A stretch of 8,789 nucleotides of DNA from Cyanobacteria bacterium OH_SFB_17 (GTDB lineage Bacteria > Cyanobacteriota > Vampirovibrionia > Gastranaerophilales > Gastranaerophilaceae), in contig JAEWYI010000010.1 of NCBI GenBank assembly GCA_023395735.1, forward strand, positions 1 to 8,789, given 5' to 3'. The position numbers and the translations under genes were made by a program. This document shows positions 1 to 5,389 of this stretch, in pieces. The stretch's first letter is position 1. Every line of letters starts with the position of its first letter. The notes beneath the pieces are model-generated. The model had not been told where the DNA came from and made no database searches. It saw only the letters and a program-made list of their open reading frames with translations.

Positions 1-236
1 AGTTTTATTTTATACAAAAAATCTCTGAATTTTATCATAAATATTCAATCCTCATAAACGAACAAATAATTTTCATCTAAAACTTCAAAAATTTCTATTA
101 TCTTTATGGATAAATCATTAAAATGTATTATCATTCTAGTTTTAATATCCTACTTAAAGACATCCGTTTAGGGATTTAATTAATTAACAAAGAAATTTAT
201 TAATATATTGGATAAACCAGCTATAAGGAATAAATT

Positions 237-1754
237 ATGAAAAAAACCATATCCATTTATATTTTAATAATAATTGCAGTATCAATAATGGCCATTTTTA
301 CTACTGTACGATTTGAAATGTTTAGCAACCTTACAATGCCTAAATCACTGCACATATTTCTTGAAGCCATAAATTTATCTCTTATGTTTCTAATTTCAGC
401 TAGTGGATACAAATTTTACAAAAAAACAGGAGACGAAAGATACCTAATCTTTGCATGCGGAATTTTTATCTCAATGCTTTTTGAATCAGTACACGTTTTT
501 ACAGTACCACAATTCCCGTATGATAATTTGTCATTTGCAAATATTAAAGAAAATCCAACTTTAATATATTTGATGATGAGTAATCTCTTAATTCCTCTAA
601 CTATCTATACTGCATTCAGTTACAAGGTTAATAATCAACTTTCTGCAAGCGAAATAAGAACTAAAATTATTGGAAGCTATATTGCAGTATTTTTAACTTT
701 ATCTATTATTCCTGTTATTTTGTATCAAATATTTCCGCTCGTAAGAAACAATTTTTTTGCAGGCATAAATTCATTAGAATATGTTAGTTATGCCTTGATG
801 ATAATTATTGCGACAATATTAACAAATATAGAAAATGCAAGCGGGACAAAAAAACATGATTTTTTCACGATAGGTTTATTTATACTTGGACTTGGCGGAT
901 TGTTTTACATAAACCCTCTTTATTTACCTAGAAACGCAATTTTAGCACATTTATTCAGTATTCTTGGAAGCACATGTTTGCTAATCGGAGTTGGTGAAAT
1001 TCAAAATTTAACATCTTTGATTAGAATTAAAGATGAGCTTGTCGCATATCTTTCGATTCTTCTTATTGCATTCTACGTAGCATTTGTCTCAGTTTCTAGC
1101 GGCGTTTTTGACCTTGTTTTTCCTCAAATTGCGGGCTATCTCTTCGTTGAATTCTTACTAATATTTCAACTTATTGTTTATGCGTTTTCTACAATTTCTT
1201 GGAATAAAATTGCAAATATCTACATCTCAGCAGAGCGTGATCGAGCAATTATAAGAATATTGACACAAATGAGAAGAATAAATAAAGATTTTATAATAAA
1301 AAATCAGATTTTTGAAGAAATAAACAAAGATTTAAAACCTGATAAATGCTTCATTGCACTTTACGACAAAGAGACTAAGACCTTTTCTTATGACAAATTT
1401 CTTGAGAAATTACCTTCAAAGACCCTATCCGATAACAGCTACCTCAATAAAAACGCAAAAGAATTTGAACACTTCTGTGAAATTTTTAACAACAATATAG
1501 AAATGAATTTTTCAAATGTAAACCAATACCTTGAAAAAACCATGCAAAAAAATTCTGAAATAGAAAAAGTTTTAAATGAAAAGAGTATAAAATCTTATTA
1601 TGCTGTTCCAATTAAAAATTACCAATTTTTAATTGGCTACCTCATCGTAATATTCACAAGAGATTACAAAACACTGAACGATGACGATTTAAGTTTCTTG
1701 AAAAAACTGGCAGAACAAATTGCAATTGCAATAGAAAATTCCAGACAATTATAA
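237..1754 (+). CDS. Polytopic membrane sensor with C-terminal GAF domain (MASE-like, no output domain)
   Basis: The 505-residue protein has about ten hydrophobic helices (roughly residues 4-22, 38-58, 68-90, 107-128, 145-167, 179-197, 208-226, 234-252, 268-290, 298-320), then a linker and a GAF domain (about 338-503). The GAF domain ends in the usual way with 'LAEQIAIAIENSRQL'. His/Glu pairs in helices 2 and 3 (H39/E43 in HIFLE; E83/H86 in FESVH) recall MASE3-type sensory membrane domains of bacterial signalling proteins; that family match is from memory and is moderate. GAF domains bind small ligands or mediate dimerisation. No histidine kinase, GGDEF, EAL, phosphatase or DNA-binding domain follows, and the stop falls directly after the GAF domain. 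The ATG at 237 has AAGGA at 225-229, seven bases upstream. No operon partner is evident: the next gene starts 105 bp later with its own ribosome binding site. Likely role: membrane sensor acting through a separate partner. The ligand is unknown. Confidence 0.8.
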   Translation: MKKTISIYILIIIAVSIMAIFTTVRFEMFSNLTMPKSLHIFLEAINLSLMFLISASGYKFYKKTGDERYLIFACGIFISMLFESVHVFTVPQFPYDNLSFANIKENPTLIYLMMSNLLIPLTIYTAFSYKVNNQLSASEIRTKIIGSYIAVFLTLSIIPVILYQIFPLVRNNFFAGINSLEYVSYALMIIIATILTNIENASGTKKHDFFTIGLFILGLGGLFYINPLYLPRNAILAHLFSILGSTCLLIGVGEIQNLTSLIRIKDELVAYLSILLIAFYVAFVSVSSGVFDLVFPQIAGYLFVEFLLIFQLIVYAFSTISWNKIANIYISAERDRAIIRILTQMRRINKDFIIKNQIFEEINKDLKPDKCFIALYDKETKTFSYDKFLEKLPSKTLSDNSYLNKNAKEFEHFCEIFNNNIEMNFSNVNQYLEKTMQKNSEIEKVLNEKSIKSYYAVPIKNYQFLIGYLIVIFTRDYKTLNDDDLSFLKKLAEQIAIAIENSRQL

Positions 1755-1859
1755 TAAACTGCATCAACACCAGAATTTTTATGCAAAATTTCTTTAACCA
1801 AAACGCCTCACTATTTTTTTTGTATTAAAATTGTTATATAAAAAACTAAGGAGGCAAAT

Positions 1860-2060
1860 ATGTACCATGTTTATCTAAAAGAAGAATCTCTTTTTGATTC
1901 AAAAAAACTCATCGGAGAATACAGCAGTCTTGAAAAAGCTGAAGAACGTGCAGAAAAAGAATTAGCTAAAAATAAAGATATAAAATACGTTATTGAACAA
2001 ACAACAGGGCACGTGGATAACTATGGCGAACTTATTGCAACAGTGGTGCAAGAGAATTAA
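1860..2060 (+). CDS. Small hypothetical protein, 66 aa
   Basis: I do not recognise this protein. It is acidic and Lys/Glu-rich, with no signal peptide, membrane segment or Cys. It looks like a compact alpha/beta fold: a strand at the start (MYHVYLKEE), a charged helix (about residues 24-38, SLEKAEERAEKELAK), a strand (KYVIEQTTGHV) and a final strand (ELIATVVQ). Gene status is well supported by the perfect Shine-Dalgarno AAGGAGG at 1848-1854, five bases before the ATG and the best such site in the window. A possible extended -10 (TG-T-TATATA, 1832-1840) lies just upstream without a clear -35. Its stop lies only 6 bp from the stop of the convergent pilin-like gene. Confidence 0.75.
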   Translation: MYHVYLKEESLFDSKKLIGEYSSLEKAEERAEKELAKNKDIKYVIEQTTGHVDNYGELIATVVQEN

Positions 2061-2066
2061 TTTTTG

Positions 2067-2939
2067 CTATCCGCAGGTAGTTTTCGTTCCCCAGTTTAAG
2101 CCCTTGCAATCAAGATAATCCATATTTTTGTTATATAAAACCCAAGCAGTACAACTTAAACCGTTTTCATACTTGAAATTTGCATTGCTTGTTGTACTGC
2201 AAAAAGCACTAAACGGAAAAGCTGATTGATTCTGGCTGCCAAGCGGAACAAGCCCGTATCGAGTAAAAGCAAAACCAAAAAAATCAATTCCGTAAGTATT
2301 TGGTCGTTTTTCTCCATTCAAATCCATAACCAAAGTCCCGCAGACATTGTTTAATTGGTATCCATCGCCCCAATCAAGATCGCATTGATTGCTCCACAAA
2401 TTTATGGCAATTGATGTCCCGTCAATCAATTTAAATTTGGTGTAAGAATCGTCACTGTTTAAAACAGTTTCATTATAAATCCCCTTCAAGTTTTTATATT
2501 TAAAATCAGGGAAACATCCTGATAAGTTTTCACAATTTTTTATAACCTTAAAATATCCGGACAAAACGTCGTTTATATCCGTCAAACTAATAGGCTGATC
2601 AGTTTTTGACCACATATCAGGACTTCCGTTTTCGCTTATTGCTTGATTTACACCGTTTGTATAAACTGAATAATCTCGTTGGAGTTTAATCATCAAAGAT
2701 TTTTTTTCATTATTTTCAATGAACCCGGGAAGAGTATGCATGGCAACAATTCCTAAAATCCCAAGCGCTATGGTCATTTCTGCAGGATTAAAAGCGTCCA
2801 GAACCATTATCTCTTGCTGTAAAATCTTTTCCAGCCCAAAAAGCATGCTTGCCATTTTGGGATAAGACACAATAATTGCAAGCATTTTTAGCATAATTCG
2901 CCTTTTAAAAACAACACAGCTTTTAATAACGCTTTTCAT
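2067..2939 (-). CDS. Type IV pilin-like / type II secretion pseudopilin-like protein with divergent N-terminus
   Basis: The core is a prepilin-type N-terminal helix, 'AFNPAEMTIALGILGIVAM', followed by a polar stalk (LPGFIENNEKKSLMIKLQ) and a globular domain with about seven Cys. The C-terminal pattern, with 'MDLNGEKRPNTYGIDFFGF', 'CTAWVLYNKNMDYLDC' and final 'LNWGTKTTCG', matches the abundant pilin-like proteins I associate with Gastranaerophilales genomes (recollection, not a search). The usual processing site G-FTLxE has become A-FNPAE: Ala at -1 and Glu at +5 are kept, and the +2/+3 residues have changed. The start is uncertain. ATG at 2939 has GGAG four bases upstream and gives 290 aa with an unusually long, basic, hydrophobic N-terminal extension. 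ATG at 2807 would give a normal short leader (MVLDA) but has only a weak AGAG upstream. The upstream TTG at 2963 has little support. The product is probably envelope-associated, with disulphides in the exported domain. Confidence 0.75.
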   Translation of the reverse strand: MKSVIKSCVVFKRRIMLKMLAIIVSYPKMASMLFGLEKILQQEIMVLDAFNPAEMTIALGILGIVAMHTLPGFIENNEKKSLMIKLQRDYSVYTNGVNQAISENGSPDMWSKTDQPISLTDINDVLSGYFKVIKNCENLSGCFPDFKYKNLKGIYNETVLNSDDSYTKFKLIDGTSIAINLWSNQCDLDWGDGYQLNNVCGTLVMDLNGEKRPNTYGIDFFGFAFTRYGLVPLGSQNQSAFPFSAFCSTTSNANFKYENGLSCTAWVLYNKNMDYLDCKGLNWGTKTTCG

Positions 2940-2992
2940 CAAGCTCCAAAATAATTTATTCAAACGGGTAAATAACTTAACACATTCGCTCT

Positions 2993-3070
2993 AACTATTA
3001 CTATTTTAAACATTTTTTGAATATTTGGCTATAACTCTTTTTGACTATTGTCCTAAAAATACGGCTATTT
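2993..3070. repeat. Degenerate CTAT-centred short repeats in the intergenic region
   Basis: Between the pilin-like gene and the promoter at 3132 the motif (G/A)(G/A)CTAT recurs: AACTAT at 2993, GGCTAT at 3027, GACTAT at 3043 and GGCTAT at 3063, plus TACTAT at 2999. Two copies are small inverted repeats (GAC-TATT-GTC and GGC-TATTT-GCC). Spacings are irregular (16 and 20 bp for the last three). This could be a cluster of regulator sites between divergent genes, or chance in AT-rich DNA. Confidence 0.25.
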
Positions 3071-3131
3071 GCCTAACTCACGTCCTGCTGATTCTTAATA
3101 AAAATTTATACAAAAAAAATTTATGAAATTA

Positions 3132-3160
3132 TTGACATGAAAAGTTTTTTTGCTTATAGT
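3132..3160 (+). promoter_or_regulatory. Sigma-70-type promoter for the structured leader
   Basis: A perfect -35 TTGACA (3132-3137), a 17-bp spacer and a -10 TATAGT (3155-3160, 5 of 6 to consensus) predict transcription starting near 3167. This is the best promoter match I see in the window. It leaves an untranslated leader of about 270 nt before the ATG at 3437. Confidence 0.75.
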
Positions 3161-3166
3161 TGTAAT

Positions 3167-3436
3167 TACGCGAAAATTCTTTGACTAAAAAAATTTTTCA
3201 AAACAAACATAGCTAGGATTCAATAACAGAAGAGTTTTGCAAGAGAAGAATTTTTAAGACCTTCGGTGATATTTTTTGCCGAACCGGAATATTTTACAGC
3301 AGGTTAAGATACTCCGGAAACCAGCCCGCAAAGCGGACTACATCCCTGCCTCATATGGATTAGGCTTTTTCCATATTGATGTAAGAGAGTCCAACCTCGG
3401 GGAGTTATTACATAGCACTCTACTAAGGTGACCAAA
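3167..3436 (+). ncRNA. Highly structured 5' leader RNA (candidate cis-regulatory RNA), family not recognised
   Basis: Strong helices can be read by eye. A: 3262-3267 with 3278-3283 (TTCGGT/GCCGAA, one GU pair). B: 3284-3288 with 3313-3317 plus 3290-3296 with 3305-3311, twelve pairs around one A-C mismatch, with the 8-nt loop CAGCAGGT. C: CCGC-AAA-GCGG, 3326-3336. D: 3339-3344 with 3378-3383 plus 3353-3359 with 3370-3376. E: 3386-3390 with 3417-3421. The apical loop of B (GCAGG, 3299-3303) is complementary to the internal loop of D (CCTGC, 3345-3349), a possible pseudoknot. Segment 3301-3360 is 31/60 G+C, against 18/60 at 3061-3120. An upstream helix CAAAAC/GTTTTG (3199-3204, 3234-3239) may close the 5' part. 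There is no intrinsic terminator in the leader, so any control is more likely translational. It matches no riboswitch, tmRNA, SRP, RNase P or 6S pattern that I can recall. It could also be a separate small RNA. Confidence 0.6.
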
Positions 3437-4036
3437 ATGAAAAAGACTATTATTGATTTTATCGACAACAACAAACTGGAGAAATTCTTTATATTTCTCG
3501 TTCTTGCAGAACTTGTATTATGCTTGATTTATCCCGAAGCTGAATCTTTTAAAACCTTTAAAATTTTCTTTGATTGCTTTGAGGTTTTCGTAATTGCTGT
3601 TTTTGCTATTGAATACGCATTAAGAGTTTTTACAACAAACACTTTAAGAAAAATCTTTCAGCCCATGATGGTGATAGACTTATTGACACTCTTACCTGTT
3701 ACAGGTTTGATTTTTCTTCTTGCACTTACCGGTTCATCACTGTTTTTATGCTTCGGCGAACAAGCAGCAAATTTTTCGATGGCAATTAAAGATTTGAGAG
3801 GCTCTTCAGCTCTTTCAGCAGTTGCTTTCGCTATATATTGCTTTGATGGACATATTCCTTTCAATGTTATTTTGAGAGCAATAAATTCTATCCCTGCAAA
3901 CATAAGCATCTTTTTACAACTGTTTGCAATATTAATTCTTGGAATCTTACTTTTCGATTCTGTTTATAAAAAATATAAAGAAATAAAATTAAAAAGAAGC
4001 ACAATTCAAGCAGAGCCTACATTTGTAGATTTCTGA
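3437..4036 (+). CDS. Voltage-sensor-like membrane protein (ion-transport family remnant), no S4 arginines or pore motif
   Basis: The 199-residue membrane protein has three N-terminal helices resembling S1-S3 of voltage-gated cation channels: S1 about 16-33, S2 about 45-66 containing 'AIEYALRVF' (the conserved E59 and R63), and S3 about 76-97 containing 'VIDLLTLLPV' (the conserved D81). The expected S4, with an Arg every third residue, is absent. In its place is a long segment with one weak hydrophobic stretch (124-136), then a final helix at 157-176 and a basic tail. No TVGYGD-type selectivity filter is present. The length is below that of a six-helix channel. The ATG at 3437 has AAGGTGA (3425-3431) five bases upstream; GTG at 3428 lies inside that site and is less likely. 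It is preceded by the structured leader and followed by a strong terminator, so it looks monocistronic. It could be a new voltage-sensor-only type or a decaying channel gene. Function is unknown. Confidence 0.65.
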   Translation: MKKTIIDFIDNNKLEKFFIFLVLAELVLCLIYPEAESFKTFKIFFDCFEVFVIAVFAIEYALRVFTTNTLRKIFQPMMVIDLLTLLPVTGLIFLLALTGSSLFLCFGEQAANFSMAIKDLRGSSALSAVAFAIYCFDGHIPFNVILRAINSIPANISIFLQLFAILILGILLFDSVYKKYKEIKLKRSTIQAEPTFVDF

Positions 4037-4048
4037 CTGGTCAACTTG

Positions 4049-4102
4049 GCCAATATTGGCACGGACTTAAAACCTGCTTTATGCCATGCATACTAAAAGC
4101 AG
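4049..4102 (+). other. 3' UTR palindrome and hairpin upstream of the terminator
   Basis: A perfect 12-bp palindrome GCCAATATTGGC (4049-4060) is followed by a hairpin: CTGCTTT (4074-4080) pairs with AAAGCAG (4096-4102), with a small inner stem ATGC/GCAT (4081-4084, 4088-4091). No T-tract follows, so it is not a terminator itself. It lies in the expected 3' untranslated part of the channel-like mRNA and may be a processing or stability element, or a protein site. Confidence 0.35.
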
Positions 4103-4123
4103 AATAAATAATAAAATATTATT

Positions 4124-4159
4124 AAAAATGTTACGTTCATTAAGAATGTAACATTTTTT
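4124..4159 (+). terminator. Strong intrinsic terminator, probably bidirectional
   Basis: AAAAATGTTAC (4124-4134) pairs perfectly over 11 bp with GTAACATTTTT (4148-4158). The intervening bases add a short TTC/GAA stem, and the hairpin ends in a T-run at 4154-4159. The A-run at 4124-4128 gives a matching T-run on the opposite strand, so it can also stop minus-strand transcripts arriving from beyond 4241. Confidence 0.85.
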
Positions 4160-4183
4160 CTATTAATTGAAATCTCACATTTT

Positions 4184-4202
4184 GTATATACTTTATATAT
4201 AC
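4184..4202 (+). promoter_or_regulatory. Possible -10 region / inverted repeat before the Ser-rich gene
   Basis: GTATATA (4184-4190) and TATATAC (4196-4202) form an inverted repeat that contains TATACT (4187-4192), a fair -10 hexamer. The nearest -35-like TTGAAA (4167-4172) is only 14 bp away, so the assignment is weak. Because a strong terminator lies just upstream, the Ser-rich gene should have its own promoter near here. Confidence 0.35.
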
Positions 4203-4240
4203 ATCCTCAGTTTAAATATTAAGAGAAAGAAGGCAAACAA

Positions 4241-4762
4241 ATGTCAGATTCAATTAGCTCTATTTCAGCAAGCAGCAGCGCATCATCATCTTCATCAAGT
4301 TCATCATCTGCTCTTTCTGAAACGACAAAGAAAAAACTTGAAGCGCTTGGAATTGACACTTCAAACATCAAAACAGAAACAGAAGGCCAAACAAAACTTA
4401 AACAAGCACAAGCAGCGCAAGCTGCTCAACAAGTAGCTGGTCAAAAAATGCAACAACCACAAACAGGCAATTCAGAAGACACTATCAAATCAGAGGCTAA
4501 ATCTCTCGCTTCTAAAATGGATGTGGCTGTAAGCACAGATGACGACATCTCCGCTATTTTAGAAAACATTTCAGCAAAAATAGATAACCTGAAAGCATCA
4601 GCTGGAACGGATGAGGCTAAAAAGAAAGAAGTAAACGACTTTGAAAGCCAATATAGCAGCATCTCAGAAGAATATACAACTCTTCAATCAAAACAGGCAA
4701 TGCTTAGCGGAAGCTTATCAGGACTTGCTTCATACAATAAAGCATCATTGGCTTTAGCATAA
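4241..4762 (+). CDS. Ser-rich, helical hypothetical protein, 173 aa
   Basis: I do not recognise this family. The N-terminus is extremely Ser-rich (18 Ser in the first 26 residues), followed by 'ETTKKKLEALGIDTSNIKTETEGQ', a Gln/Ala-rich helix (about 50-75) and two predicted helices with coiled-coil character (about 83-119 and 124-155). It ends in 'SGLASYNKASLALA'. There is no Cys, no Trp, no membrane helix and no standard signal peptide. Low-complexity N-termini of this sort occur in leaderless secreted proteins and surface-structure components, but nothing here proves export. AAAGAAGG (4226-4233) lies seven bases before the ATG. The gene stands alone between a terminator and a convergent gene whose stop is 2 bp away. 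Confidence 0.75.
   Translation: MSDSISSISASSSASSSSSSSSSALSETTKKKLEALGIDTSNIKTETEGQTKLKQAQAAQAAQQVAGQKMQQPQTGNSEDTIKSEAKSLASKMDVAVSTDDDISAILENISAKIDNLKASAGTDEAKKKEVNDFESQYSSISEEYTTLQSKQAMLSGSLSGLASYNKASLALA
4268..4312 (+). repeat. Trinucleotide-rich tract encoding poly-Ser
   Basis: Fifteen consecutive codons are all AGC, TCA, TCT, AGT, GCA or GCT, with runs such as three AGC in a row and paired TCA codons. This codes for Ser/Ala residues 10-24. The tract is an in-frame, potentially slippage-prone repeat, although the mixed Ser codons make it less regular than a pure microsatellite. Confidence 0.55.
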
Positions 4763-4764
4763 AT

Positions 4765-5370
4765 TTAAATTTCAATTAAGAGCAGTTTTTCAATTTTAAG
4801 AGAATTAATGACTTCAAAAATTTTCTCGCATAATTCATCTAACTGCTCTTTTTTATATTTTGATATTTTCTCATATGTTTTTGGAATTTTTATCTGAGAA
4901 GTTTCAACTATTCCAACAAAATTGTTGTTCAAGCTTGCAAATTCGACATAATTTTTCAATATATTTTTAATTTGCTCCGAAATCTTGAACGACCTTTTGA
5001 CAAAATATTTGAAATCTCTATCAAGAAAGTTGATATAATCAATAATAGCCTTGACTTCATACGCGGAATCATAGTCTTGAAGCTCATCTTTAGACATTTT
5101 ATCTGTATTATTGCCTTCGATTTTCTTGGACTCATCCAAGAATCTATAATGAATAAAAGAGCCCCAAAGCAAACAACCGCAATAAAAAGCCGTACATTTT
5201 TCGATAAAAGTTATTATTGAAGGCTCATTTTTAACAAGCCAAAATTTCTTCTGATGATTCGCCTTAAGCTTAGAATACTCGTCAACCAAAACATCGATAT
5301 CGCCCAAAAACGAAAAAGACATTTTAGAGTAACCTGGATCAAAAGGAACACTGTTAGTAAAATCTTGCAT
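4765..5370 (-). CDS. Hypothetical protein, 201 aa, last gene of the PNP operon
   Basis: I do not recognise this protein. It is soluble-looking, mostly helical and rich in Lys, Phe and Tyr, with four Cys, two of them close together in 'CTAFYCGCLLWGSFIHY'. That stretch is the only hydrophobic segment and is too polar at its ends for a confident membrane helix. Charged helices follow (YEVKAIIDYINFLDRDFKYFV and later KKEQLDELCEKIFEVINSLK; the quoted pieces are separate helices). The ATG at 5370 is preferred because AAAGG sits seven bases upstream. GTG at 5385 overlaps that site and has no ribosome binding site of its own. It starts 19 bp after the PNP stop and is presumably co-transcribed with it. 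No function is inferred beyond that linkage. Confidence 0.7.
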   Translation of the reverse strand: MQDFTNSVPFDPGYSKMSFSFLGDIDVLVDEYSKLKANHQKKFWLVKNEPSIITFIEKCTAFYCGCLLWGSFIHYRFLDESKKIEGNNTDKMSKDELQDYDSAYEVKAIIDYINFLDRDFKYFVKRSFKISEQIKNILKNYVEFASLNNNFVGIVETSQIKIPKTYEKISKYKKEQLDELCEKIFEVINSLKIEKLLLIEI

Positions 5371-5389
5371 CAAATAACCTTTCACTCAA

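Noticed and set aside
1..236. Possible promoter TTTATG-17-TATTAT (103-131) and other features before the sensor gene
   Set aside because: The hexamer match is too weak in such AT-rich sequence, and I see no ORF, hairpin or RNA gene here.
3296..3330. SRP (4.5S) RNA resemblance: CAGGT...TCCGGAA...CAGCC
   Set aside because: The conserved GGAA tetraloop and GGAAGCAGC asymmetric loop are missing. The GGAA here lies at the 3' side of a different, well-formed hairpin.
3241..3410. Possible c-di-AMP (ydaO/yuaA) riboswitch, suggested by CCGAACC and AACCTCG fragments
   Set aside because: The contiguous conserved core (CAGC-UAACCUCG-UA-GC) and the GGGGA-CCC / GGGGUGAAUCC elements are absent, and the fragments occur in the wrong order.
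3700..3900. Frameshift hiding an S4 helix in the channel-like gene
   Set aside because: The other two forward frames after the S3 region hit stops quickly and show no Arg-every-third-residue pattern.
3658..3909. 83-codon minus-strand open frame
   Set aside because: It lies wholly inside the channel-like gene on the opposite strand, has no ribosome binding site, and has composition expected of a shadow frame.
4167..4436. 89-codon plus-strand open frame overlapping the Ser-rich gene
   Set aside because: It is an out-of-frame reading of the Ser repeats (producing His/Gln/Lys runs) with no ribosome binding site; the Ser-rich frame has one.
4441..4662. 73-codon minus-strand open frame
   Set aside because: Antisense shadow of the Ser-rich gene, without a start signal.
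4972..5220. 82-codon plus-strand open frame
   Set aside because: Antisense shadow of the 201-aa gene, without a ribosome binding site or recognisable product.
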